Shown piece by piece: positions 8,905 to 15,839 of a stretch of 23,831 nt of DNA (position 1 is its first letter; each line of letters opens with the position of its first letter). The stretch covers positions 1 through 23,831 of the forward strand of contig SFNM01000026.1 of assembly GCA_004552725.1 (NCBI GenBank), read 5' to 3'. The position numbers and the translations under genes are program-made. Source of the stretch: Bacteroidales bacterium. GTDB lineage: Bacteria > Bacteroidota > Bacteroidia > Bacteroidales > Muribaculaceae. Under the pieces are notes generated by a model. That model saw only the letters and a program-made list of their open reading frames with translations. It was not told where the DNA came from and ran no database searches.

Positions 8905-9264
8905 TTAGATTGCGGCTTGCGACCAGCGTTCAACGGGGAAGAACTTGTCGAGGCCTGCCTTGTAGTAGAGCCATGCCGGAATACGGCAGATCATCTTCTC
9001 GGGGGCATCGCCGTCGGCGACGAAGTGAGTGAGCGACTTTGAGAGCCAGAACTTGACTTCTTCCCCTGCCTCAGTGTGGAAAGCGAGGAGCTGTGCCTTT
9101 TCAGTGGCGAACTCCATGATGGAGGCGAGTATGTGGAACTCGACGACCTTGCGACGCTTGGGCTGTTCTTCGGCTGCAGCTGCGGCCTCGCGGATTTGCT
9201 CCACGGCTTGTTCTACGACTTCCTTGAGAGGGGCTTCTGACTTTTTCGATGTTTTCTTTTTCAT
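8905..9264 (-). CDS. Hypothetical protein, 119 aa
   Basis: I do not recognise this family. The first 40 residues are Lys/Glu/Ala-rich and probably a coiled or disordered helix (KKKTSKKSEAP, then EQAVEQIREAAAAAEEQ, then PKRRK). Residues 40-119 look folded, with aromatic and charged residues (EFHILASIMEFATEKAQ, VKFWLSKSL, IPAWLYYKAGLDKFF). There is no signal peptide or membrane segment. It stands alone between two long non-coding stretches, with a leader of about 200 bases that is related to the leader of the 66-aa gene at 20567. Normal amino-acid composition and the shared leader make it a real gene; its role is unknown. Confidence 0.7.
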   Translation of the reverse strand: MKKKTSKKSEAPLKEVVEQAVEQIREAAAAAEEQPKRRKVVEFHILASIMEFATEKAQLLAFHTEAGEEVKFWLSKSLTHFVADGDAPEKMICRIPAWLYYKAGLDKFFPVERWSQAAI

Positions 9265-9398
9265 GTCCGTATGATTTTAGAAGTTTGTGATTTGCAACTG
9301 ATTCGAGCGAGTTGCTTTCGCTGTTTTGCGAACAATAAAGTCATACTTGAAAGGCGTATGAGCAAGGATTTGACAAGGAGCATTTTAACGCTCCCTCG

Positions 9399-9502
9399 AA
9401 TATTTTTCACAGAGCGTAGCGGGGTCTCGAAAAATTTTGAGTGCAGCCGTAGGCAATCCCTAAATTTTTTGAAAAATATTTTGTCAAACGTGCTTGTCCT
9501 TG
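9399..9502 (-). promoter_or_regulatory. AT-rich dyad and conserved block upstream of the 119-aa gene (leader type I)
   Basis: AATATTTTTC (9399-9408) can pair with GAAAAATATT (9471-9480), and GAAAAATTT (9429-9437) with AAATTTTTT (9462-9470) inside it. A block at 9458-9502 recurs at 20991-21035 upstream of the 66-aa gene. It includes a TATTTTTC/G box on the minus strand that could be a -7 element and the distal sequence CAAGGACAAGCACGTT. It may be a promoter with an operator or a structured leader; the sequence does not decide. Confidence 0.5.
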
Positions 9503-10031
9503 CCTGGTGGAGCGCAAGCGACAGCGTCGCAAGTGTGTAACTTTGTGAAGCGAAATCTGCGGTCAAAGCGACTGGCCGATAAAGGCAGCGTCAAAATCGC
9601 GGACTGAAAAAATAGGACGTGGGAAAGTGCCAATGGCAACATCGTAAAGTCATAGAAGCCCAATCACGGAGTAGAGCAAGAGGAAGTGGGGCTTGTCCGC
9701 TGATGTTGTAGACATCAATGGAAGAACGCCAAGCCAATGAGCGGTCGGAGGGCCACGCTCGCATCTATGGGGTTCAATGCCGATGTGGGCTCAGAAACCG
9801 CCCACACCGAGGCTATGGGAACACGGAAGAAGTCGGTTGGCTCGCGTTGCTTTCTCACTGCCGACAGCGAAGCCCCGAAAAAGAGAAGATGTGCTGCCGT
9901 CCGATATGGAACACCAAGGCGGTAGCCGCGACGTTTCCCCTTTGAACGCCCAAGACGCTATCCCTCACTGCCCTGCCACGAAGAAGCCGCCACAGTTTCG
10001 CAACTATGACGGCTCTAACATGTAAAAACTT
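9503..10031. other. Non-coding spacer with hairpins
   Basis: No credible gene. GTGGAGCGCAAGCGAC (9507-9522) and CCCACACCGAG (9801-9811) also occur in the 2-kb region (8237-8252 and 8252-8262), so the two spacers share building blocks. TGTGGGC/GCCCACA forms a hairpin near 9784-9807. AGCCG/CGGCT with an inner AGTT-TCGC-AACT hairpin (about 9990-10016) lies just beyond the stop of the lysis gene ending at 10032 and may be its terminator. TAACTTTG at 9538-9545 is a plus-strand -7 match without a good -33 box. Confidence 0.5.
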
Positions 10032-10568
10032 CTACTTTCTGCGGATATATAAGTATATGAAAAGCAAGAGCAAGGCGATTGCTACCGATGCGCAGATTAT
10101 GGCCGTCGTATTGGGCGGATCATAAACTGCTGTTGTGGCTGTGTGTTCTGCCGAACTCTCGGCTGAACGCTGCTTGTATGCCGTGGAGTCAAGTCTTGTC
10201 TTGGCTTCCTCGGCTTGGCGATACTGACTTCGATTGCTTGCAACTCGCCCCTTGACGGCTTTGAGCCGGACAATCTCAGTGGTGTCGGCGAGAGTCTGCC
10301 GACCCACCGAGATTTCGCGTGGCGCAATAACGGGTGCGCCTCGGCTATCCTCACGCGAGCGTGGGATAGCTCTCGACTGCCACGTTATTTCAAGGGTGTC
10401 GAAGTCGAAGTAGAGCCTGGAGATAACGGAGTCGAGCGATGCGAATGTGCGGTGCGAGGCAGTCGTAGCGACGGAGTCGGTATCTACGAGTGTTTCGCGC
10501 TGTACCTCCTTGTGGGAGCGGCACGATATTAGGAGTGCCAGCATAAGGAATGAGCAAAAGTGTTTCAT
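10032..10568 (-). CDS. Probable one-protein spanin (u-spanin), 178 aa
   Basis: Starting at 10568 gives a protein opening with MKHFCSFLMLALLISC, a lipoprotein signal whose lipobox is LISC (Cys16). The C-terminus has a hydrophobic span of about 20 residues (IICASVAIALLLLFIYLYI) followed by RRK. A lipid anchor at one end and a membrane segment at the other, joined by about 130 hydrophilic periplasmic residues, is the layout of unimolecular spanins such as T1 gp11, which link and fuse inner and outer membranes late in lysis. The frame stays open further upstream into the amidase gene, but the signal peptide fixes this start. It follows the amidase by 10 bases. There is no sequence recognition, only architecture and position. 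Confidence 0.65.
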   Translation of the reverse strand: MKHFCSFLMLALLISCRSHKEVQRETLVDTDSVATTASHRTFASLDSVISRLYFDFDTLEITWQSRAIPRSREDSRGAPVIAPREISVGRQTLADTTEIVRLKAVKGRVASNRSQYRQAEEAKTRLDSTAYKQRSAESSAEHTATTAVYDPPNTTAIICASVAIALLLLFIYLYIRRK

Positions 10569-10578
10569 AATCAGGCTA

Positions 10579-11001
10579 CTAATTGTGAAACTCTTTCTGC
10601 ACCGAAAACGACGGACAGGCTTTATTAGCGAACTCGTTGTGTCCGTGGACTGTCGCGCCGGGGAATTTCGCACGGAGTTCCGCAACGAGCTTGATGAGTG
10701 CGGATCTCTGCGCCTCGGTGCGTGTGTCCTTGGGCGTTTTGCCGTCCTTGGCACAACCGCCGATGTAGCAAATGCCAATGGAGTTGGCATTGTAGCCCGA
10801 CGTGTGGGCGCCAATCTGCTCGATTGGTCGCCCAGGGTGAATTGAGCCATCCCGATAGATGACGAAGTGATAACCGATGTCGCGCCAACCGTTGCCCTTG
10901 GGCTTCGGTGCGGTGTGCCACTGTCTAATCTGCTCGACTGTGTAGTCCTTCCCCTCCGGGGTGGCAGCGCAATGGATGATGATTTTGTTGATTTTTCGCA
11001 T
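10579..11001 (-). CDS. Endolysin: N-acetylmuramoyl-L-alanine amidase (Amidase_2, T7 lysozyme type), 140 aa
   Basis: This enzyme cuts the bond between muramic acid and L-alanine in peptidoglycan, releasing phage at lysis. It opens with KIIIHCAAT, giving zinc ligand His10. GYHFVIYRDG at 43-52 carries the active-site Tyr44. HNEFANKACP supplies His121, Lys127 and Cys129, the same spacing as His122, Lys128 and Cys130 of T7 lysozyme. The length is that of a bare catalytic domain without a wall-binding domain, and there is no signal peptide, so it needs the holin for release. It sits 5 bases after the holin gene and 10 before the spanin gene, in one lysis operon. Confidence 0.93.
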   Translation of the reverse strand: MRKINKIIIHCAATPEGKDYTVEQIRQWHTAPKPKGNGWRDIGYHFVIYRDGSIHPGRPIEQIGAHTSGYNANSIGICYIGGCAKDGKTPKDTRTEAQRSALIKLVAELRAKFPGATVHGHNEFANKACPSFSVQKEFHN

Positions 11002-11006
11002 AATGT

Positions 11007-11285
11007 TTATGGTTTTATGGCCTTAGCCTTGTAGTGATAGTCGATGCCAAAGAGTGCGCCGACGAAAGTGAGGATTTCGCCAAAGGCTATGAGTACCGAG
11101 GGGTGGATTTCTCCGGCGGGCGGTACGATGAAGCCCGAAATGAGCAGACCGCTGCCGACGATGACGAGCGCCACGGCGCAGACGAGTTGCAGGGTGTGCT
11201 TCTTGGCGCACCTCGGTTTCTTGTTGGGCTTCTGCCCTTTTTGAGGGGCGTCCGGAGCGGGACCGAAAGCGTTGTAAGGTTTCAT
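11007..11285 (-). CDS. Putative holin, 92 aa, two membrane segments
   Basis: A small protein with a basic N-terminus (KGQKPNKKPRCAKKH, residues 16-30), a membrane segment at about 32-55, a short turn (PPAGEIHP) and a second segment at about 62-83, ending in KAKAIKP. This is the size and topology of a two-segment holin, which opens the inner membrane and times lysis. The amidase gene follows after 5 bases and a spanin-like gene after that, which supports the role. No promoter of its own was found; it may depend on readthrough from the tail fibre gene. The start abuts a perfect 12-base tandem duplication. The call rests on topology and context. Confidence 0.75.
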   Translation of the reverse strand: MKPYNAFGPAPDAPQKGQKPNKKPRCAKKHTLQLVCAVALVIVGSGLLISGFIVPPAGEIHPSVLIAFGEILTFVGALFGIDYHYKAKAIKP

Positions 11286-11308
11286 TTTGGAGAGAGTTTT
11301 GGAGAGAG
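11285..11308 (-). repeat. 12-base tandem duplication at the holin start
   Basis: CTCTCTCCAAAA (minus strand) is present twice without a gap, and the proximal copy runs into the ATG (11283-11285). The duplication makes up the whole ribosome-entry region of the holin gene. Copy number could change by slippage and so alter holin synthesis; that is inference. Confidence 0.7.
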
Positions 11309-11316
11309 AATTATGG

Positions 11317-11352
11317 TGTCTTTTGAAAATTTTGGTCTTGTGCGTAATTTTG
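11317..11352 (+). promoter_or_regulatory. Late-type promoter facing right, for a small RNA
   Basis: Box TGTCTTTTG (11317-11325), exactly 19 bases, then TAATTTTG (11345-11352). This is the best match in the window both to the phage family and to the Bacteroidetes consensus. It is the only member on the plus strand. The predicted start is near 11357. Confidence 0.7.
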
Positions 11353-11356
11353 CATC

Positions 11357-11556
11357 AACTCAAGTCCCACCTCTGTAATCACACAAATCAGTTCAACCAC
11401 TCAACGATGTTCCAACCACTGTACCTGTAAGTTCACCTCTGAGGGTATGCCGGATGGCTGCGTTTGCTCCAGGCTATCGAGGCTGTATGCGTGATGAGCC
11501 GTTTCAGGCTATCAGAGATGTATTAAGGATGGCTGCTCCAGGCTATCCTTTTTTTT
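11357..11556 (+). ncRNA. Candidate plus-strand small RNA of about 200 bases
   Basis: The unit is framed by the promoter at 11317-11352 and an intrinsic terminator at 11527-11556, on the strand opposite all neighbouring genes. CAGGCTATC occurs three times (11470-11478, 11505-11513, 11539-11547), each able to close a small hairpin with an upstream GATGGC- or GAGGCT-like sequence. It ends against the 3' end of the tail fibre gene, and its promoter starts 32 bases from the holin start. A 46-codon frame from 11454 (starting MAAFAPGYRG) runs through the terminator, so a peptide is possible but less likely. A role in timing lysis or in tail fibre mRNA stability would be speculation. Confidence 0.6.
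11527..11556 (+). terminator. Intrinsic terminator of the small RNA
   Basis: GGATGGC (11527-11533) pairs with GCTATCC (11542-11548), followed at once by eight T (11549-11556). The one non-Watson-Crick position is a G-U pair in plus-strand RNA but A-C in minus-strand RNA, and the T-run is on the plus strand, so the direction is clear. The T-run overlaps the stop codon of the convergent tail fibre gene. Confidence 0.8.
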
Positions 11557-12892
11557 ATCGTGATAGCGAGAACGAGTCCGATTTGGGGTTGTAGACAACC
11601 GAGAACTCTGCGAGGTTAGAAACGAGGTTGAGCACGTTAACTTTGCCCTTGCCGTGTTCGGCAGGCTTGGCGTAGCCAATGGCAAATCGCAAGCGTATCA
11701 TTCGGTTTTGTCGGGCTCGCGTGTCATAGAGTTTTATGACAGAGCGCCCCCAAGGGATAGTTACCCTACCATCTTCTTTGATGTTTCTGTGAATGAGTGC
11801 AAGCACATCGGGAGTATAGCCCTCTGCGGGCTTGTGGAAATCTCCCGAACCGTTAGTGCTGAACTTTGCGACCGTGCCCTCGACCTTGACTGTATGGCGT
11901 GAGCCGTATAGGTGCCAGCCTTTGGTTACGGGGCCATAGGTAGCGTCGGCACCGTCAGTATGGATTTTGTCGCGGTTGCGCTTGCGAGTGTGACGGAACA
12001 GATATGGCACATATCCCGCTTGAGCGAGCTGACCGCTGCCCCACACTCGCAGTTCGCCGTCGACAATCTCAACGGCTATCTGCCCTTTGGCTGATAGTGC
12101 TCCGAGGTCGTTGGTGTTGCCGAGCATGGAGTCAACGTTTCGCTTGACCTCGGCAAACTCGTCGCCTCCGACGAGTTCCCAACGGCTCCAGGCGGTGTTA
12201 CTGCCCGATTGGTTTTTGTATCGCTTGTAGATATGAAAACCTTTCTCGTCGTGCGAGGTGGTGATGATTTCACCCTCGGAGTTGAGTTTGCAGTGGGTGA
12301 AGAACACTTGCGTAACATAGAGGCGGCATACCAAGTGCAAAATATAGCCGTCGGCATAGCCGCTGCTGTTCTGAACCTTGACAAAACGCCCAAGCATTTT
12401 GTCGAAAGCCGATAGTGTGTCAATATCAGCGAAGTCAATCACGCCGAAGCCAGTCTGCAAATTGTTGACTGCTTCGACTGCGGGAGTAACCGTGTCGGAA
12501 TAGCGATTGCGAAGTGTATTGAGGTCTGTGACCTGCTGCGCTTTCATCGCTCCGGCTTTCTCGGTCGTGGCAGGGGCTATTGTGATAGGCACATTGCCAA
12601 CGTATGACTCCCCCTCGATTGGGTCGACAAGCGTGGGGTTGAGCAACACGTTGTTGCGGTCGAAGTTGGCTTGAACGAGAGCCGAGATGTACGGTGCTGC
12701 CTGACGCATCGCGTCGTACCAGTTGTTGAGCGCTTGCTGGGTTTCCGACGTTCCGGCGGTGGCAAGCAGGTCGGCGATGCGTTGGAGTATTGAGCCGAGG
12801 GCTTCGGGAGTAATCGAGTCCTTGGCTTGCAGACGGCGAAACTCTGTGATTATCGCCGTCAATGATGAAGTGTTTATGTTTGTGTTAGCCAT
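11555..12892 (-). CDS. Tail fibre / receptor-binding protein, 445 aa
   Basis: The first 80 residues are helical and probably trimerise or attach to the tail. A Val/Pro/Thr-rich stretch (about 85-115) follows. Residues about 150-245 look like a pyocin-knob-type domain (GYADGYILHL, TQVFFTH, GFHIYKRYKNQSGS, WSRWELVGG). The remainder is beta-rich, with RVTIPWGRSVIKLYD and a hydrophilic end. Knob domains are usual in tail fibres that bind cell-surface glycans. The gene has its own late-type promoter (12912-12947) and follows a terminator, so it forms a separate unit, perhaps with the lysis genes. I infer the role from domain character and place; the ligand cannot be guessed. Confidence 0.65.
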   Translation of the reverse strand: MANTNINTSSLTAIITEFRRLQAKDSITPEALGSILQRIADLLATAGTSETQQALNNWYDAMRQAAPYISALVQANFDRNNVLLNPTLVDPIEGESYVGNVPITIAPATTEKAGAMKAQQVTDLNTLRNRYSDTVTPAVEAVNNLQTGFGVIDFADIDTLSAFDKMLGRFVKVQNSSGYADGYILHLVCRLYVTQVFFTHCKLNSEGEIITTSHDEKGFHIYKRYKNQSGSNTAWSRWELVGGDEFAEVKRNVDSMLGNTNDLGALSAKGQIAVEIVDGELRVWGSGQLAQAGYVPYLFRHTRKRNRDKIHTDGADATYGPVTKGWHLYGSRHTVKVEGTVAKFSTNGSGDFHKPAEGYTPDVLALIHRNIKEDGRVTIPWGRSVIKLYDTRARQNRMIRLRFAIGYAKPAEHGKGKVNVLNLVSNLAEFSVVYNPKSDSFSLSR

Positions 12893-12911
12893 AATGTTGT
12901 GCTTGATGACA

Positions 12912-12947
12912 CAAAATTATGGGTGTTTTCAACCTCCCGAAAAGACA
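12912..12947 (-). promoter_or_regulatory. Late-type promoter for the tail fibre gene
   Basis: Minus-strand box TGTCTTTTC (12939-12947), 19 bases, then TAATTTTG (12912-12919). The predicted start near 12907 leaves a 15-base leader. The -33 box directly abuts the terminator hairpin of the preceding unit. Confidence 0.7.
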
Positions 12948-12977
12948 AGAACGCCACCCTTAAAGAGTGACGTTCTT
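12947..12977 (-). terminator. Terminator overlapping the end of the 145-aa gene
   Basis: AAGAACGTCACTC (12965-12977) pairs with GGGTGGCGTTCTT (12947-12959), with two G-U pairs in minus-strand RNA, then TGTCTTTTC. The hairpin contains the last codons and the stop (12960-12962) of the gene it terminates, and its T-tract is the -33 box of the next promoter. Confidence 0.75.
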
Positions 12978-13397
12978 TCTCATAGTGTCAGGATTGAGTG
13001 CCTGGGCGATAGTCAGACAACAGTCTTTTCCGAGGTTGTCGGCGAAAAACTCCTGAATGTTATGCACCGAGGCGAAGTATTTGCGGCTGAACCACCGTTT
13101 GCGCTTGCGTCGGTTGGTGAAGCCCTCGCCAAGGTCGCCCGAATTGCCCCTTGGGGTATTCGAGCCGGTACCGTAGTCGACAAACAAGCCGTAGGTGTTG
13201 AACGACTGCGAGAGCGTTACCGACGTATATTTGCCGTCGGCATTCATACCGAGGGCCACGACGGAGCGGTAAAGCGCCCCCGTGTCGATAACGCCGAGCA
13301 GCGAGATTTGCTCCTGCCAAATCTTTATCATTGTGGAGTTGAACGCCTTGACATATTTTTCGCGCTCCTGCTGCGGATTAGAGCCATTCATCTGCAT
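12960..13397 (-). CDS. HK97 gp10-like head-tail/tail-completion protein, 145 aa
   Basis: The sequence has GVIDTGALYRSV near residues 35-46, followed by YGLFVDYGTGSN near 68-79. This pattern of an early TGALR-like turn and a V-x-YGTG strand is typical of small phage morphogenesis proteins of the HK97 gp10 type that complete the tail end or head-tail joint. A basic patch (NRRKRKRWFSRKYF) follows. The start overlaps the end of the upstream 163-aa gene by 20 bases, so the two are coupled; a second Met two codons later is an alternative start. It is the last gene of a three-gene block from promoter 14620-14655. Confidence 0.6.
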   Translation of the reverse strand: MQMNGSNPQQEREKYVKAFNSTMIKIWQEQISLLGVIDTGALYRSVVALGMNADGKYTSVTLSQSFNTYGLFVDYGTGSNTPRGNSGDLGEGFTNRRKRKRWFSRKYFASVHNIQEFFADNLGKDCCLTIAQALNPDTMRKNVTL

Positions 13398-13869
13398 TGT
13401 ATCTGAGGTCGGTGAACTTGTCGACGGCTACCTGAAAGTAAGCGCAAGCGCAGCCGGAGAAAAAGTATCGGTCTATCTCGTTGAATGTGATGCGAGGGTC
13501 AACGTAGATGCAGTCCTGCTCTAACTTGACCCTTTCAAGAATGAGTACCGACATAAACTGTCGGAACATTTCTTGCATCACATCGAAGCACTCGGCGCGA
13601 GCGGCCATGTCATCAATGGCGTGGCGCATGGCGAAGAAAACAGTTTTGACACGGCGAGTCCTCGGCGTGTTGTTGAGTTCGGTGTAGCCGTCGGCTATAT
13701 CCGATACGCACACAAAATTGTTTGCCGACTGCATTTCGCCGAGTGCTTCCTCGAAGCCTTCCAAGCCGCTGACCCGACAAAAAACAAATTTTTTGCCGGT
13801 GGCAAGGCGATTGGAACGAGTGAGATTTTCAAAGAACGCGGTAGCGTTCCAGTTTGTGGGATTTGTCAT
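13378..13869 (-). CDS. Putative neck/tail-completion protein, 163 aa
   Basis: I do not recognise the family by sequence. It is a soluble mixed alpha/beta protein with no signal or membrane segment and six cysteines. It overlaps the upstream gene by ATGA and the downstream gp10-like gene by 20 bases, so the three are made together. In HK97-like order, the gene beside the gp10-like protein often encodes a tail terminator or head-closure protein, and I suggest that from position only. Confidence 0.4.
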   Translation of the reverse strand: MTNPTNWNATAFFENLTRSNRLATGKKFVFCRVSGLEGFEEALGEMQSANNFVCVSDIADGYTELNNTPRTRRVKTVFFAMRHAIDDMAARAECFDVMQEMFRQFMSVLILERVKLEQDCIYVDPRITFNEIDRYFFSGCACAYFQVAVDKFTDLRYNADEWL

Positions 13870-14615
13870 TTCTTCATCTGTGCTTGGAGTTGTTTGTATT
13901 CGCGAGCCTGAGCATTAAGCTCGGTGAGTGCCCGCCAAGTGTCGAGGGCGAGGATTTCAGCCTCTTTGGTGATGTCGCCTTTAGTGAGCGCACGTATTTG
14001 TGCGTCCATCGCTTCTTGCAACTGAGTGCCGATGTTCGGTGCTCCGAGCAGGTTGCTGTCGGCACCTGCGACGGGTTGGAAGAAGTCGCTAAAGCGATGC
14101 GAGAAGTAATCTTTGAGCGAGGCAAACCAATAAAAGATTGATATTCGCTCCGGCATTGAAACTTTCTTTATGCCCGGATAAAGGACTGCGGCGAGTTCGT
14201 CGAGCATAGCGTCCTGCTGGGTTTGCAGATAACCTTGGTAGAGGTTATCGCAGATGATGAAAGTTTCAAACGGCACACCTTGGAAGTCGGCAGCGAGCGC
14301 AGGTTTTCCACGGAGCGAAGAAATGCGCACGGGTACTTGCGGCAGCTCTGCGAGCCAGCGGATCTCGCCCGCGAGTTCGGCAATGGCGAGGGGCTTGACA
14401 TCAAAGAGTGTCTTTCCCTGCTGCAAAAGGTAGGCACCGTCAGGTTGCCGACCGATTACCCGTGTGCCGCTCCAATAGAGCATGCAGGTAACGGCTATTT
14501 CTTCGCTTGACATTTCGAGGGCTATAAGGTTGTAGACGTACCGAAGCTGCGCGTCGGTCAATTCGTGCCAGCCCTGCGGCACGATGAAGTCTATATGTAA
14601 AGTTTGAGCGTCCAT
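13866..14615 (-). CDS. Phage protein of unknown function, 249 aa
   Basis: This is the first gene of the completion block. It is soluble and largely helical (HELTDAQLRYVYNLIALEMSSEEIAVTC near 17-44) and ends in a Gln/Lys-rich helix (ALTELNAQAREYKQLQAQMKK). It has no membrane segment or known motif. Position and helix content would suit a tail-assembly chaperone, though in other phages that gene usually sits beside the tape measure, which is 7 kb away here. The start lies where transcription is predicted to begin, so the mRNA may be leaderless. The stop overlaps the next start as ATGA. Confidence 0.6.
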   Translation of the reverse strand: MDAQTLHIDFIVPQGWHELTDAQLRYVYNLIALEMSSEEIAVTCMLYWSGTRVIGRQPDGAYLLQQGKTLFDVKPLAIAELAGEIRWLAELPQVPVRISSLRGKPALAADFQGVPFETFIICDNLYQGYLQTQQDAMLDELAAVLYPGIKKVSMPERISIFYWFASLKDYFSHRFSDFFQPVAGADSNLLGAPNIGTQLQEAMDAQIRALTKGDITKEAEILALDTWRALTELNAQAREYKQLQAQMKK

Positions 14616-14619
14616 ACCG

Positions 14620-14655
14620 CGAAGGTACAGACGCTCAAATGTTCGGTAAAAGACA
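14620..14655 (-). promoter_or_regulatory. Late-type promoter for the completion block
   Basis: Minus-strand box TGTCTTTTA (14647-14655), 19 bases, then TACCTTCG (14620-14627). With a start about 5 bases beyond the -7 box, transcription would begin at about 14615, the first base of the ATG. Confidence 0.65.
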
Positions 14656-14676
14656 GAAATATATAGGCTTTTATCT

Positions 14677-15219
14677 TTACTTGTCGCAATTTGATTTTTG
14701 GTATATTTTGAATGATACCCAAGCGATTATCAGTATGATACCAACAATCAGCCCCGCAAATATTCCATAAAAGAATATGCCTATGGGCGTTGAGGTTACA
14801 ACCGATGCGAAGTAGTGAAATTCTCCCTCATCGGGATACCAATTACCCCCATAGTTGCCGAGTTGTGCGATATGGTCGGGTATTTCAGTTTCATAATGGT
14901 AATATTTCCCGTACTCGCCATTATCTATAAGAGTCCAACCCTTATTAGATATTTGATTTGTAAAATCATAAATTAACGTATCGTTTTCAATCTTAATATC
15001 TATGTAGGTACAATCGCCAAAATCGGGTCCGATTTCGACATCTTGGTAATGATTTGATTTTATAATTTGGTGTTGTGGTATCGTAATGTCTAATATGGCT
15101 TCTATATCAGGGTTATGTAAGTATTTGTCATAGGTTACATCCCAAACAAGCATAGCAACTATGAATAGAGGGAAAACTATCGCATAGCAAATTGTTGATA
15201 TTTTAAGAAATTTATTCAT
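14677..15219 (-). CDS. Membrane-anchored cargo protein, 180 aa
   Basis: An N-terminal membrane segment (about residues 8-26, YAIVFPLFIVAMLVWDV) and a C-terminal one (about 145-170, IGIFFYGIFAGLIVGIILIIAWV) flank about 115 hydrophilic acidic and aromatic residues, probably periplasmic. I recognise no family. The gene is much richer in A and T than the structural genes on both sides and lies with two other AT-rich genes between virion modules, which is typical of an acquired cargo gene (moron). Superinfection exclusion would suit a two-segment envelope protein, but nothing in the sequence proves it. Confidence 0.65.
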   Translation of the reverse strand: MNKFLKISTICYAIVFPLFIVAMLVWDVTYDKYLHNPDIEAILDITIPQHQIIKSNHYQDVEIGPDFGDCTYIDIKIENDTLIYDFTNQISNKGWTLIDNGEYGKYYHYETEIPDHIAQLGNYGGNWYPDEGEFHYFASVVTSTPIGIFFYGIFAGLIVGIILIIAWVSFKIYQKSNCDK

Positions 15220-15270
15220 TATTTATAATGTAGTTTTGGTCTAATAACTTATGCATTAAACACTTCCGTA

Positions 15271-15744
15271 TTATGGCTCAAGATTAAAATCTTCATGATA
15301 CTTTTCGATGGATATAACTTCCATAAATTCAGCTTCAATTTCAAGAGCATCCCCAAAACAAAAAATAAATTGATTGTCAAACAATTTATTTTTCTTAAAA
15401 GTTGGATATGCACCATAATCGGTTGCTTTAATTGTTGCATTCTTTACAGTATCAAACCGTAATTTGACGGAAATATAATCAGCTCCAATCTCATAATAAC
15501 TTTCGCCACGTATTGTCACAAATAATGTTCGTCCATTGAGCCATCCCATATCACCATATTCAGAACCAATGGGTTTTGACATTTCAATGTGTTCAACCAA
15601 AAAACTTTTTAGCCCCCAATCACATTCATACTGAAACATATTAAGAAATTCAACAACTTTGTCTTTGTTTACAAAGAAGTTAAGTAGTTGAGGAAGTTCT
15701 TTAATACGAGTTTCTATTATGGGCGAGAAATTATTTCGTGACAT
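15271..15744 (-). CDS. AT-rich cargo protein of unknown function, 157 aa
   Basis: A soluble acidic protein with no signal peptide. It begins with a helical stretch (IIETRIKELPQLLNFFVNKDK), then GWLNGRTLFVTIRGESYYEIG, and is probably alpha/beta. I do not recognise it. Its base composition matches the two AT-rich genes beside it and differs from the virion genes. A host-altering, immunity or anti-defence role is possible by position only. A weak promoter match (TTG, 19 bases, TAAGATTTG, about 15809-15839 on the minus strand) lies upstream, with one extra base in the -7 box. Confidence 0.6.
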   Translation of the reverse strand: MSRNNFSPIIETRIKELPQLLNFFVNKDKVVEFLNMFQYECDWGLKSFLVEHIEMSKPIGSEYGDMGWLNGRTLFVTIRGESYYEIGADYISVKLRFDTVKNATIKATDYGAYPTFKKNKLFDNQFIFCFGDALEIEAEFMEVISIEKYHEDFNLEP

Positions 15745-15839
15745 CTTATCTTACCGAAATCTTATGAAATTAAATATTCTGTTGATTGTAACGCATTGAA
15801 CCGTATGACAAATCTTAGAAATGAATAAATATTTTGCAA

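Noticed and set aside
9718..9945. 75-codon plus-strand frame in the spacer before the lysis genes
   Set aside because: Noise-like composition, with three overlapping frames of similar length in the same stretch; no supporting promoter.
10569..10850. N-terminal extension of the spanin-like frame into the amidase gene
   Set aside because: The extension is Arg/Pro/Thr-rich and would bury the lipoprotein signal; the start at 10568 gives a clean signal peptide and normal spacing.
11454..11594. 46-codon plus-strand frame within the small RNA
   Set aside because: It reads through a strong terminator and into the antisense of the tail fibre gene; kept only as a remote alternative.
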